Assembly: GCA_902766785.1 (NCBI GenBank)
Contig: CACXEO010000072.1
Span: forward strand, 1-33,038
Direction of reading: 5' to 3'
Source: Oscillospiraceae bacterium
GTDB lineage: Bacteria > Bacillota > Clostridia > Oscillospirales > Ruminococcaceae
Length of the DNA: 33,038 bases
The translations under genes and the position numbers were made by a program. Positions 15,795 to 23,885 of the stretch are shown here, piece by piece. The notes under the pieces are model-generated. The model had not been told where the DNA came from and did no database searches. It saw only the letters and a list, made by a program, of their open reading frames with translations. Each line of letters begins with the position of its first letter. Positions within the stretch are counted from its first letter, which is position 1.

Positions 15795-17594
15795 TTACAG
15801 ATAATCCGCAATTGTGCGGTAGGATGGTCGCTGACTGTGGTCTTCCCCAATTTTGAGAAGCTTATACCCTACATCGGAAGTAGCTGTCTCCTGCGTAACC
15901 GGAACCCTGCCGACACAGTCGGTGAGAAGCTCGTCGGCTTCAGACCAGATGCCTTTCACCGGATCGAAACGGTAAAGGGCATACCGCGTATTCAGCGGGA
16001 AGCCGCGCAAGGTAAGCGGCGGGCATTCCGGCTCAAGATAAAGCAGTGCATAATCCTTTTGAGGAGTCGCCGCGCAGTAAGCCCAGCCGCGGTAACCAAT
16101 CGGGTCGCCCGCTTTATTGGGCGTTACCAGCTCGCTGTTCGGAACCAATTCGCGGTAGCGCTCCCCTTCACTCAGGGCAAATTTCCGCAGCAAGGGAGCC
16201 TGTTCTCCGGAGCGGAATTGAACCGCCTCTCCCAGTTTATAGGGCGCATCCGTCTCAATATCTCCGCCCCAAACTCCTTCTACCCCGTAAAGCGCGCCCC
16301 CTAACGCGCCTGAAAGGAAACTCCCGTACAGGCCGGCGCGGCAATTTTTCTCCGCCTCCACTGAATCGGCCGGCGGGTCGTCGTTTGGGTAACCGGGGTA
16401 ATAGGGCTCCCCGGCGATTGCCGGCATTGCCGGGGACGAGCGGTACAGCTCAGTGAGATACCAATGGTGGTCGTGTTCCCTCCAGTTTCCGGTTTGGTGG
16501 AAAGTCAGCCATGGCGCTTCCTCAGGCCCGCCAAAATTAACGAGAGTAGACGGCGCGGCATTGGTTCCGCACAGGGTGCCGAACGGCGGGGCACCGTACC
16601 GCTGGAGCCAGAGATTGGCCGGTTCGTTGTATTCCCTTGCGGGAATTGAATACTGCTCCCAGTCGAAATGAATGGGGGAGAAAAGGCAGAAATGCGCCTG
16701 ATAGCGCGCAAAAACATACTGGATGTAACGCGCATAAGTATCCGGCCAGCCGCCGTATTTTTTCCAAACCGTCGATACATCCCGCCTGGCTATTTCAATA
16801 AAGCTCAGCATTCCCTGGCTGTGAAGAAAATCAATTTTCAAATCCATTTCATGGAAATAGGCCGGGTTGATTCGGGAAAAATCGGGAACTACATTCTCGT
16901 ACCCTTTGACTTTTCCCGGAAAAAGGAATGGCCTGCCGCCCACATTATACATATCCTTTGCCGATTCAGTACCGCACTGCTTCCAGGCGGCGCGGGCCCA
17001 AATTTCCGGTTCCACTTCAACGGTTACCGGAAACCCATCGTTCGCCCAGGTGGGATGGCCGGTCAGCATCCCGATGGCGTTGTACCCCTGCCTTTTCCGA
17101 AGACGGACAAGGTCTTTGAAATAATGTTCTTCGAGCGGCCTTTCCAGGTCGTCATCACTCCAGCGGAACCGAAAAGTCGGCGCCGCCCACCAGGTATCCC
17201 CTACCATAAAAAAGTCCGTTCCATCAGGGTGGACAAATGTGCGCCCATTTTCTCCGGGCCGCAAGATACCGCGCCGCGCGGGGTTTTCGTTTTTTTCCGT
17301 CTCGTTCCAGTCCTCTGCCAGAAAGTTCCCATGAACGCCGCAGAGGCCCTCATCCCGTGGGAATGACCCGCTGATATAACTCCATTCTCCAGCGGCAGTT
17401 GCAGTAAAACGCACCTTAAAACAGTTTTCACCATCCCAGAAACCGTAAACCCGTTTTTGAAATCCCGGCCCTTTCAAATCAATCCAGACGTCGATATCCA
17501 TATAGGGATTTTCATATTCTTTCGCTGCCCTCAGCGTCAGTTCCAGGACATCCCATAATTTATATACTTTACTGTTCTGCACAATTGATTCCAC
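15795..17594 (-). CDS. Apiosidase-like glycoside hydrolase (DUF5060 + DUF4038)
   Basis: A 599-residue protein. Residues 1-95 form a beta-sandwich of DUF5060 type (NPYMDIDVWIDLKGPGF, FKVRFTATAAGEWSY). Residues about 110-480 form a TIM-barrel of DUF4038/GH140-like type (FFMVGDTWWAAPTF, GYNAIGMLTGHPTW, FSPIHFDWEQY, MPAIAGEPYYPGYP). The Asp/Glu in HFDWEQ and the Glu in AGEPYY are the likely catalytic pair, by family analogy. A C-terminal beta domain ends the protein. There is no signal peptide, so it should act in the cytoplasm on imported oligosaccharides. The start is GTG with AAGGAGGAG upstream. Linkage specificity (apiose or other side chain) cannot be decided by eye. Confidence 0.8.
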   Translation of the reverse strand: MESIVQNSKVYKLWDVLELTLRAAKEYENPYMDIDVWIDLKGPGFQKRVYGFWDGENCFKVRFTATAAGEWSYISGSFPRDEGLCGVHGNFLAEDWNETEKNENPARRGILRPGENGRTFVHPDGTDFFMVGDTWWAAPTFRFRWSDDDLERPLEEHYFKDLVRLRKRQGYNAIGMLTGHPTWANDGFPVTVEVEPEIWARAAWKQCGTESAKDMYNVGGRPFLFPGKVKGYENVVPDFSRINPAYFHEMDLKIDFLHSQGMLSFIEIARRDVSTVWKKYGGWPDTYARYIQYVFARYQAHFCLFSPIHFDWEQYSIPAREYNEPANLWLQRYGAPPFGTLCGTNAAPSTLVNFGGPEEAPWLTFHQTGNWREHDHHWYLTELYRSSPAMPAIAGEPYYPGYPNDDPPADSVEAEKNCRAGLYGSFLSGALGGALYGVEGVWGGDIETDAPYKLGEAVQFRSGEQAPLLRKFALSEGERYRELVPNSELVTPNKAGDPIGYRGWAYCAATPQKDYALLYLEPECPPLTLRGFPLNTRYALYRFDPVKGIWSEADELLTDCVGRVPVTQETATSDVGYKLLKIGEDHSQRPSYRTIADYL

Positions 17595-17642
17595 CGCTTC
17601 TCCTCCTTTTAAACGCTTCTACCCAGCACACCTGATAGCCCC

Positions 17643-17671
17643 ATTATAGGAAAAACACATCATAATTGCAA
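17643..17671 (-). promoter_or_regulatory. Sigma-A promoter of the apiosidase-like gene
   Basis: Minus strand: -35 TTGCAA (plus 17666-17671), a 17-bp spacer, and perfect -10 TATAAT (plus 17643-17648). The leader is about 45 bases. Confidence 0.75.
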
Positions 17672-17717
17672 GGTATGGGCAGAAAGCTGTTAATTTTACG
17701 GGCACGGCCGTTTTTAC

Positions 17718-17746
17718 TTGACAAACACCCCTTAATTGACTACTAT
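17718..17746 (+). promoter_or_regulatory. Sigma-A promoter of the dehydratase/UlaG-like pair
   Basis: Consensus -35 TTGACA (17718-17723), a 17-bp spacer, and -10 TACTAT (17741-17746). It is divergent from the promoter at 17643, with about 46 bp between the two -35 boxes. A shared operator could lie there, but no clear dyad was seen. Confidence 0.8.
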
Positions 17747-17822
17747 CAAAAGCAGGTATATCGACTTCAAAGGTCTTCCATAATTGTGAAAAACAACCCG
17801 TATCAACACAAGGAGGCAGCTT

Positions 17823-18938
17823 ATGAAAATAACCGGTATTAAGACCTACCTGGTAAATGCAAAACGGCAAAACTGGCTGTTTGTCAAAGTTATGACCGAC
17901 GAAGGGTTCTATGGCTGGGGAGAAGCCAGCGTGGAGGGGCAGGAAAAGGCAACGGAAGCCGCTATACACACCCTTGCACAACGCAGTGTAATTGGTGAAG
18001 ACCCCAGAAATGCCGATCTGATCTACCAGAAAATGTACCGCCACGGTTTTTGGAAAAGCGGTTTTATCTACGGTTCCGCCATCAGTGGAATTGACCAGGC
18101 AATCTGGGATATAAAAGGGAAAGTACTAGGTGTTCCCGTGTATGAACTGCTGGGCGGCAGGGTGCGCGATAAAATCAGGTGCTATACCCACGGCGACGAA
18201 ACAAACGCTGCTGAATTGATAGAGAAAGGGTTCGGTGGAATCAAAACGGGAGTCGGCGCATTTGAAGTTTGTGACAATCCCGCAAAGGCCGCGAAACAAT
18301 TCGAGAAAAGGCTGGCAGCGATCCGCAAAATTATTGGAGAAGACAATGCCCTCGCCGTTGATCATCACGGGCAGAGCAATGTCCGGGACTCTTTGAAACT
18401 GATCGAAGCAGCAAAGGACTATGACCTGCACTTTTTTGAAGAGCCAATCTCCCCAGAAAACGCACAGCTTTACCAGGCGCTCCACAGCAACCCGTGGAAT
18501 GTTCCAATTGCAGCGGGCGAACGTCTTTACAGCCGTTTCGATTTCCGCGAAATTATTACAAACCAGTGGCTGGATCTTATCCAGCCGGACATCTGCCATT
18601 GCGGCGGTATTTCGGAAATACGGAAAATTGCTTATATGGCGGAGCCATACCTTATTAAGTTCGCCCCGCACAACCCTAACGGCCCGGTGGCGACCGCCGC
18701 ATCGCTCCAAGTTGCCGCAGCGATGCAGAACTTCGATATTCTGGAATTTGCACAGACCGTTTACCTGCGCGAAGAACTATATAACATTGACCTGAAGCCC
18801 GTAAACGGCTACTTTAAAATCCCCACAAAGCCGGGGCTTGGAATTGAACTTGACGAAGCATCCCTCGAAAAATTTCCTTATAAAAATATTCAGTATTCGG
18901 CAAGATACAGGGCTGACGGAACAGCTGCAGAAATTTAA
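17823..18938 (+). CDS. Enolase-superfamily sugar-acid dehydratase (DgoD-like)
   Basis: A 371-residue member of the mandelate racemase/muconate lactonising superfamily. Features seen: an N-terminal capping domain (LYGWGEAS-like FYGWGEASVEG, the 20s loop), a barrel with the metal-ligand triad D180 (in AVDHHG), Glu in HFFEEP (206/207) and E233 (AAGERL), H182 after the first ligand, and the late general-acid/base His in APHNPNGP (H283). The DxH pattern and the PHNPNGP motif match the galactonate/mannonate dehydratase branch, which turns an aldonic acid into its 2-keto-3-deoxy form. The exact sugar acid is open. The ribosome site AAGGAGG precedes ATG. It probably forms an operon with the UlaG-like gene. 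Confidence 0.85.
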   Translation: MKITGIKTYLVNAKRQNWLFVKVMTDEGFYGWGEASVEGQEKATEAAIHTLAQRSVIGEDPRNADLIYQKMYRHGFWKSGFIYGSAISGIDQAIWDIKGKVLGVPVYELLGGRVRDKIRCYTHGDETNAAELIEKGFGGIKTGVGAFEVCDNPAKAAKQFEKRLAAIRKIIGEDNALAVDHHGQSNVRDSLKLIEAAKDYDLHFFEEPISPENAQLYQALHSNPWNVPIAAGERLYSRFDFREIITNQWLDLIQPDICHCGGISEIRKIAYMAEPYLIKFAPHNPNGPVATAASLQVAAAMQNFDILEFAQTVYLREELYNIDLKPVNGYFKIPTKPGLGIELDEASLEKFPYKNIQYSARYRADGTAAEI

Positions 18939-19011
18939 AGGCCGTTTTTTCTTACTGCGTACAAGCGCCACTTTTTTTCAACTAAACATATATTTTAAAG
19001 GAGGCCTACAA

Positions 19012-19713
19012 ATGGCGGCTACAATTATATGGCTTGGCCAAGGCGGATATTTGGTAAAAACAGAACACGGGGCGTTTGCAATCGACCCCTTCTGCGGAAG
19101 TGCAAAAGGAAATGCCGAGCGGCTTTATCCCCCATTCATTGAAAAAGTGAGTACAACGGTGGACATGGTACTGACAACGCACGACCACTGGGACCATTTT
19201 GACCCGGAAACCTACCGGGACTACATCATTCCGCGGGCGATTGTCGGGCCGAACTCCTGTATGGATGCCTTGAAAGCAAGTGGCCTCCCCATTAAAGGGG
19301 TCCTGCTCAACCGCGGCGATATTTTGGAGCGCAGCGGGTTCCGCATTACTGCCACAACGGCAGACCACACTCCCGACAGTGTCGGGTATCTGGTGGATTT
19401 TGACGGAATAAAACTCTACTTTACCGGGGACACCCTGCTGACTGTGAAAACGCTTCTTCCCAACATCAATATGGCGCCGGATATTACATTTATCTGCATC
19501 AACGGAAAACTTGGGAATATGAACTATGCGGAGGCGGCCGCCTACTGTAAGGCGCTTGGGACAAAAGTCGCCGTGCCGAACCACTACGACCTCATCCGGC
19601 ACAACACCGAAAACCCCAAGGAATTTACCGACAGCCTGGCCCACACGGCGCCGGAAATCAAGAGCTTTGTAATGGAGAAAAAGGTGGAGTACCGTTTGGA
19701 TGCCATTCTCTAG
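19012..19713 (+). CDS. UlaG-like metallo-beta-lactamase-fold hydrolase
   Basis: 233 residues. The metal-binding motif THDHWDHFD (HxHxDH type) at about 61-69, a later TADHTPDS His, TGDTLL and PNHYDLI supply the ligands of the MBL fold. The overall pattern (IIWLGQGGYLVKTEHGAFAI at the start, ending in a lid helix) fits L-ascorbate-6-phosphate lactonase UlaG and relatives, which open sugar-acid lactones. ATG at 19012 is chosen because AAAGGAGG lies just upstream; the frame is open further back through the dehydratase end but lacks a ribosome site. It follows the dehydratase by 73 bases, which suggests joint sugar-acid catabolism. Confidence 0.85.
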   Translation: MAATIIWLGQGGYLVKTEHGAFAIDPFCGSAKGNAERLYPPFIEKVSTTVDMVLTTHDHWDHFDPETYRDYIIPRAIVGPNSCMDALKASGLPIKGVLLNRGDILERSGFRITATTADHTPDSVGYLVDFDGIKLYFTGDTLLTVKTLLPNINMAPDITFICINGKLGNMNYAEAAAYCKALGTKVAVPNHYDLIRHNTENPKEFTDSLAHTAPEIKSFVMEKKVEYRLDAIL

Positions 19714-19723
19714 GTGAAAAGCA

Positions 19724-19768
19724 ATGAGAAAAGACAAGATTGTGCTTGCCGCCGGCCTGGTTTCATAG
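19724..19768 (+). pseudogene. Fourteen-codon remnant of a third operon gene
   Basis: ATG eleven bases after the UlaG-like stop opens a frame reading MRKDKIVLAAGLVS and then TAG. Spacing and the N-terminal character suggest the start of a lost third operon gene, cut by a deletion or rearrangement. A functional micro-peptide is not excluded. Confidence 0.3.
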
Positions 19769-19892
19769 CTCCGGAACGGCGCGTAATCAAATTTCTCTTT
19801 CCAGCTTTGATTTTTACTATTTACAGTGATATGTTATAAAGCATCGTATCCTTTTCGCTCTATGTTGGGGTGTTTTTTAAATTTTTTGTAGT

Positions 19893-20612
19893 TTGTTCGT
19901 TCTTTCAAAAGAATGGGATTTTACAAATATTCAGGAACTAAAAAATAAACCGCCTAAAATAGGCGGTTTATTGTATTTATTGAATGAGGGGCTGCTTTCG
20001 GAAATTGGAATGACCCATGAGCAGCTTTTAGGAAAGCATGGCCCGGAGGTGGAACCTCTGAATCCTCCTGCACGGAACTATGAAACAGGATATGGCAGCT
20101 ACTATTTTGAAGGAGGCAAATGCGTGGAAATTGCCGCCTTTGCAACGCCGAATCTGTTCAAGGGGCTTCCTGAGCAGCGGGCTGTGCCTGCGGCCGAGCT
20201 GGCGCCCCGTTTCGGTATTCGGTACCTTAAATCGTTCCAGGACGGGATAGAGGGCGGCATATCGTTTTTTATGGCTGATGGCTGCTTAATTGAGGTCGGC
20301 GGTTACCGGGTCGATTTGATTTTAAAAGACTCCTACGTGTCCGTTATGGATTTGGCATATGAAAATGCCAAGGATGGGCTGCCGGCGGAAATTCCCAGCA
20401 AATATCAGTTTTTTGGCGGTGTTGCAATTGGGATACCGGCCGACGCAACGGTTGAGGACTTTTTAAGCGATCCTTTGGTTCAGGCCTGGGATAAAAACGT
20501 ATTTGTTTTGAAAGACAAGAAGGTTATCACCTCGGGCAAATTGACAACCGATATGACGGCCTGGATAAATGGTTATTATTGTCGCTTGTGCCATATGTGG
20601 AGTAGGTGCTAA
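19893..20612 (+). CDS. Hypothetical protein, probably a displaced gene fragment
   Basis: 239 residues as read from TTG. I do not recognise a family. The middle (about 40-180) is globular with a YGSYYFEGGKCVEIA-type strand pattern, as in small secreted domains whose name I cannot give. Residues about 175-225 (IPADATVEDFLSD, then DKKVITSGKLTTDMTAWING) resemble the short beta module that precedes dockerins in clostridial cellulosome proteins, but no dockerin follows. The first 25 codons overlap a perfect terminator-like hairpin (19944-19972) and there is no ribosome site, so the real start is unclear; ATG near 20010 is another option. It is likely the remainder of a larger protein. Confidence 0.4.
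   Translation: MFVLSKEWDFTNIQELKNKPPKIGGLLYLLNEGLLSEIGMTHEQLLGKHGPEVEPLNPPARNYETGYGSYYFEGGKCVEIAAFATPNLFKGLPEQRAVPAAELAPRFGIRYLKSFQDGIEGGISFFMADGCLIEVGGYRVDLILKDSYVSVMDLAYENAKDGLPAEIPSKYQFFGGVAIGIPADATVEDFLSDPLVQAWDKNVFVLKDKKVITSGKLTTDMTAWINGYYCRLCHMWSRC
19944..19972 (+). terminator. Perfect hairpin, probably a terminator
   Basis: AATAAACCGCCTA and TAGGCGGTTTATT form a perfect 13-bp stem with an AAA loop, followed by GTATTTATTG. It is the first terminator-like structure after the UlaG-like gene (231 bases from its stop) and overlaps the start of the hypothetical frame, which argues against that start. Confidence 0.6.
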
Positions 20613-20750
20613 ATACCGGCGTTTAAAAATAAGCGTACAGTCCCCCCATATTGGTTCAGGCGAGTCGGTTTTCTCCTGTAATCCGCCGCAGGCAGTCAGC
20701 AATGTAGCAAAGAACAGCAGAGCTGTAAAAAGCGCAGCAAATCTTTTCAT
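20463..20750 (-). pseudogene. Orphan lipoprotein N-terminus
   Basis: A strong ribosome site (GAGGAGG) precedes ATG 20750 and a textbook lipoprotein signal: MKRFAALFTALLFFATLLTA followed by the lipobox cysteine (ACGG). After about 25 further residues the sequence loses any protein-like character and runs antisense to the neighbouring hypothetical frame until a stop at 20463. This is best read as the first 130 or so bases of a lipoprotein gene whose body was lost or replaced. Confidence 0.45.
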
Positions 20751-20781
20751 CCAATTTCCTCCTCTGCCGGCCAGTCCGCCC

Positions 20782-22605
20782 TTATGCAGTGAGATCAAAT
20801 AAAACGGCTGGTCTTTTAGAAGATGTATTTGCTAGCCTGTCTAAAAACAGGCTAAAGATTCCTGTTTTCTGATCGCCTACCTGATAGTAATAAGTAGTAT
20901 CTGGTCTTAAGTTTTCTGCCAATGCCTGATACTGCACACTCCCATATAATTCTTTTTGATCAGCAGTTATCAAAATCACATTGCTAAAGTCTTTAGTTTC
21001 ACTGATTTTTACAACAGGCTGTTCGACCGCAGTGTTGGTAAACCAGGTAAAACCTTTCTGTGTATTTGCATCGCCGTGAAAGGTGACAGTAATACGATCG
21101 GGACGTGTAAAAGAATCTACATACTGCAGTACAGGATGCTTCTTTGCTTCATCCATTTTCCAGGTATAAGAAAAATCCCATCCTATATCCTCGTAAGTGC
21201 TCTGTCTTTGAAGTGCCTCCAGTGAGGTACTTTGCCCATTTGGATCCGTGTAAGTACCGCTTACCGTTTTTCCGTTAATGGTAATGTTTTCATTGGCAAG
21301 GTTATCGCGTAGTGTCTTGCCAAAGTCATTACATCCAATGATGCGACCATAATATCCTTCTGTTTTCGCATCTGGTTGGTTATACGCATAAACGATAGAA
21401 CCTCCGTAAGCGACATTTCCCTGGATGTAAGCAGTATTTGGATAGGCGCAAATCACGGCACCGTCGTTGCCCTGCTGGCTGTCTTTTCCGCTGACCCGCT
21501 CTGTTGCGGTTAAAATAATCTCCGCATCTGCAAAACAACGCTGGATACTGCTATTAGAATTATTGTAAGCAACGATGCCGCCGCCCATAAATTTTCCAGT
21601 CAGCTTGCCTTCAAAGTAGCAGTCCTGTACCGAGCCACCTTTGTTCTGTGCCACAATACCTGAAACTTTTTCAAATCCTGGGGCGCATATTTCTCCTGTA
21701 ACCGCACAGCTCTGCACCATACCTCCGCTAACATTCTCCGATACCAACGCAGCGCAGGCAGGACCTGCTGCATTTCCGTTATCTCCTGTGCAAGAAATGT
21801 CTACATTAGCCAATGTCAAATTACAAATCGTTCCGGAATTTTCAATGATCATTGCCGCCCGGTAGTCTCCCTTGTTGGTATCTGGTACCGCACCACGAAT
21901 TTTAAGGCCATGAACGGTATGTCCCATTCCATCCAGCACTCCATTAAAGGATTGAACCATAACGATTTCATCGGTTAGCGTAATATCATTCATCAATCGG
22001 AAATGTTTTTCATTATAGTAAACGCTGTTTTGCAGATTCATCTGCTCAATCCAAAACAAGAATTCTGCCTCGTTGTTAATCAAAAAAGGATTGCTTACAC
22101 TACCATCGCCGGTTAACGCAGTAACACCAGCCTCTTCCTGTGGCTTTTGCAAAGCGGGATAACCGGTTTCGTCATCCATCTTCCACACTTCACCAAAATC
22201 CCAACCTAGAGCTTCATAGGTATCCTGCGTCTTCAACTCAGAATCTGTCTTGTCCAGACCATGTTGGGAGTTGACATTCATGCTTGTAACCGTCTGGTTT
22301 TTTATACGGATTTCTGTGCCACCATAGTTGTTAATCATTTTTACACTGTTTCCAGTATATCCCACGATACGGCCTACAAAACCATCAATAGAATAATCTG
22401 GATACGCCAGAGTAATGGTTCCGCTTATAGCAACATTGTTTTGCACCGTAAGCGGCCTTCCAGGATACGCACAGATCAGACCCGCATCGTTACCTTGCTG
22501 AGTTTCTCTTCCATTGGTAGGATGGGTGCTGGTAGTCGTCAGATTGCCCATAGCCAAGCATCGTTCAACAGTTCCTTTTGCATAACCGGCAATTCCTCCA
22601 GCCAA
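20782..22605 (-). pseudogene. GLUG-repeat surface protein, 3' part, ending in a truncated phosphatase Fn3-like domain
   Basis: A 607-codon frame continuing the protein that starts at 23239. It contains repeated GLUG-type beta-helix segments (GGIAGYAKGTVERC, SGIVAQNKGGSVQDC, GGGIVAYNNSNSSIQRC), each block ending with WxFxxxWxMDxxxxYPxLQ, and then a domain at about residues 505-585 (DRITVTFHGDANTQKGFTWF, LRPDTTYYYQVGD) like the N-terminal domain of purple acid phosphatases. The metallophosphatase domain that should follow is missing: after GIFS the frame enters unrelated sequence with a small hairpin (20833-20854). It is separated from its 5' part by a one-base shift near 22607. Confidence 0.7.
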
Positions 22606-23239
22606 TTGCTGTTACGTCGCCAGAGAAAAAGCAGTCGGAAACAACCTTCTGATCACCATTTTTGCCAACTATTCCTGCTGCCATTTCATAACTAGGAGCA
22701 TTGATCGTGCCTGTAACCGAGCATCGCTCGATTGTGCCATTGTTTTCACCTACAAGGCCTCCGGCTGTAGGACCACCAGCAGTACCGTTATCTCCAGTAC
22801 AGGTAAGTGTAATATCTTTTAACGTCAAATTTTTTACCGTACCCGAATTTTTGCGGATAAAGCCAGCCCGGTAAGAACCTTTGTCGTTATCCGGCAAAAC
22901 GCCCTTCATAACAAGATCTTCTATCATATATCCTTTTCCGTCGAAAGATCCTGAAAATTCATCAATCATGGGAAAATCTTGTGTCATAGAAATGTCATTT
23001 CCCAACTCGTAAGCTTTTCCAACATAAGCGCTATTATCTTCGTTGATCTGCTCTGTAATATAAAGCAAATCATCCTGTGTTTCTACGATATACGGGGATG
23101 CTGGGCTTCCATCCCCCTCGAGATCATACTGTTTTGTTACTGTGTCCAATGCAAAAACTGATTGAAACTGTGATAATGTCATTGTCGCTGTCATCATTAT
23201 TGCGAGAATGAGACTTGCGCATGACTTCTTTGACTTCAT
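22565..23239 (-). pseudogene. GLUG-repeat surface protein, 5' part with signal peptide
   Basis: Residues 1-30 form a Sec signal ending VFA, followed by the first beta-helix block (GSPASPYIVETQDDLLYITE, GGLVGENNGTIERCSVTGTI, AAGIVGKNGDQKVVSDC). Around 22607 the frame changes: sequence reading GDVTAIGW should continue as LAGGIAGYAKGTVERC in the next frame, one base away. Joined, the protein would be about 820 residues. The ribosome site AAGGAGG and ATG 23239 are clear, so expression starts normally but ends in a 224-residue stub unless the shift is a sequencing error. Confidence 0.75.
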
Positions 23240-23339
23240 TTTCTTTCCTCCTTTTTATAAAAAGGTAATGACTAACACTTGTTTAACAGAGTACCAAGAG
23301 TCACTCATCCCAATCCATTTATTAATTTTAATCAACTTA

Positions 23340-23368
23340 ATATTAAAGTACTATCATAAATGTGTAAA
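23340..23368 (-). promoter_or_regulatory. Sigma-A promoter of the GLUG protein
   Basis: Minus strand: -35 TTTACA (plus 23363-23368), a 17-bp spacer, and -10 TAATAT (plus 23340-23345). This gives a leader of about 95 bases before ATG 23239. Confidence 0.65.
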
Positions 23369-23413
23369 ATCAGGGATAAAAACAAATAAATTAATTTCTG
23401 CTTAAAAACATAA

Positions 23414-23451
23414 AAAAAGCTACATTTTGAGAAATCAAAATGTAGCTTTTT
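23414..23451 (-). terminator. Perfect 17-bp terminator hairpin of a severed gene
   Basis: AAAAAGCTACATTTTGA and its exact complement enclose a GAAA/TTTC loop with T runs outward on both strands. On the minus strand it begins at the stop codon of the gene remnant ending at 23450. Confidence 0.85.
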
Positions 23452-23537
23452 ACTTGGGCTTGTGTTCAAAAGGATACCGTTCCCGTGCATCTTCATTCAA
23501 ATAATAAACGTCACGGTAGCACACCCCCTTATATATA
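23450..23537 (-). pseudogene. 3' end (27 codons) of an unidentified gene
   Basis: Minus-strand frame ending TAA at 23450-23452 reads GVCYRDVYYLNEDARERYPF then EHKPK, which has natural protein composition and sits directly before a perfect terminator. Upstream, at about 23538, it meets the degenerate transposase copy. I infer that a gene was cut here by insertion or deletion and only its end and terminator survive. The family is not recognised. Confidence 0.4.
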
Positions 23538-23699
23538 GCATTTGTCGAGCGCTACCAGAACGGAGAATCGGTGCTCCAAATCTGCAACGAAAACCAAATT
23601 TCTAACAGCACCTTCTACCGCTGGATACAAGCCTACCAACAAATGGTAACTGATACAGGTACTGTAGTCACCCAGCAAGAGTTCCTATATTTGAACTGA
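23538..23699 (+). pseudogene. Degenerate IS3-type transposase OrfA fragment, copy 1
   Basis: The frame reads FVERYQNGESVLQICNENQI then SNSTFYRWIQAYQQM, a transposase helix-turn-helix (HTH_Tnp_1/IS3 OrfA style), ending at TGA 23697. The start is missing, and no catalytic DDE part is present. It is about 78% identical by eye to copy 2 over about 148 bases. Confidence 0.6.
23541..23689 (+). repeat. Direct repeat, unit 1 (partner 24065-24212)
   Basis: Shared from TTTGTC to GAGTTCCTATA with the segment at 24065-24212, same orientation, many scattered substitutions and one single-base indel. The copies therefore diverged long ago and are not a fresh duplication. Confidence 0.7.
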
Positions 23700-23711
23700 G
23701 TTTATGGTATA

Positions 23712-23850
23712 GAAAAAGAGGTCGAACTTTGGATGTCTCATTTTTGAGTTCCAAATCTCGACCTCTATTCACATGGGTTACCTTGACAAAAAAGATACCC
23801 TCACGCCTAAAAACGAAAGTATCAAAACGCGACAAGGTCCCTTAATTTCT
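23712..23850 (-). ncRNA. Candidate small structured RNA with own promoter and terminator
   Basis: On the minus strand a promoter (-35 TTGCTT, 17-bp spacer, -10 TATACT; plus 23857-23885) should start a transcript near 23850. The RNA would fold as nested helices: GGGACCTTG with CAAGGTAACCC (two-base bulge; plus 23833-23841 and 23775-23785), then an inner GATAC / GTATC helix (23794-23798, 23819-23823). It ends at a terminator AGAGGTCGA...TCGACCTCT followed by TTTTTCTAT (23766-23712). Length is about 139 bases with no convincing reading frame. I do not recognise a known RNA family. An antisense or 6S-like regulator is possible but unproven. Confidence 0.45.
23717..23766 (-). terminator. Terminator of the candidate small RNA
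   Basis: Arms of 17 bases (AGAGGTCGAGATTTGGA and TCCAAAGTTCGACCTCT) pair with two mismatches around a 16-base loop. On the minus strand the stem is followed by TTTTTCTAT. Confidence 0.75.
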
Positions 23851-23856
23851 GTATGA

Positions 23857-23885
23857 AGTATAACACAAGTAAGCCCCAAAAGCAA
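23857..23885 (-). promoter_or_regulatory. Promoter of the candidate small RNA
   Basis: Minus strand: -35 TTGCTT (plus 23880-23885), a 17-bp spacer, and -10 TATACT (plus 23857-23862). It begins immediately after the T run of the next hairpin. Confidence 0.6.

Noticed and set aside
18126-18710. Minus-strand 194-residue frame opposite the dehydratase
   Set aside because: The plus-strand gene has full enolase-superfamily motifs; the opposite frame is a shadow of its codon usage.
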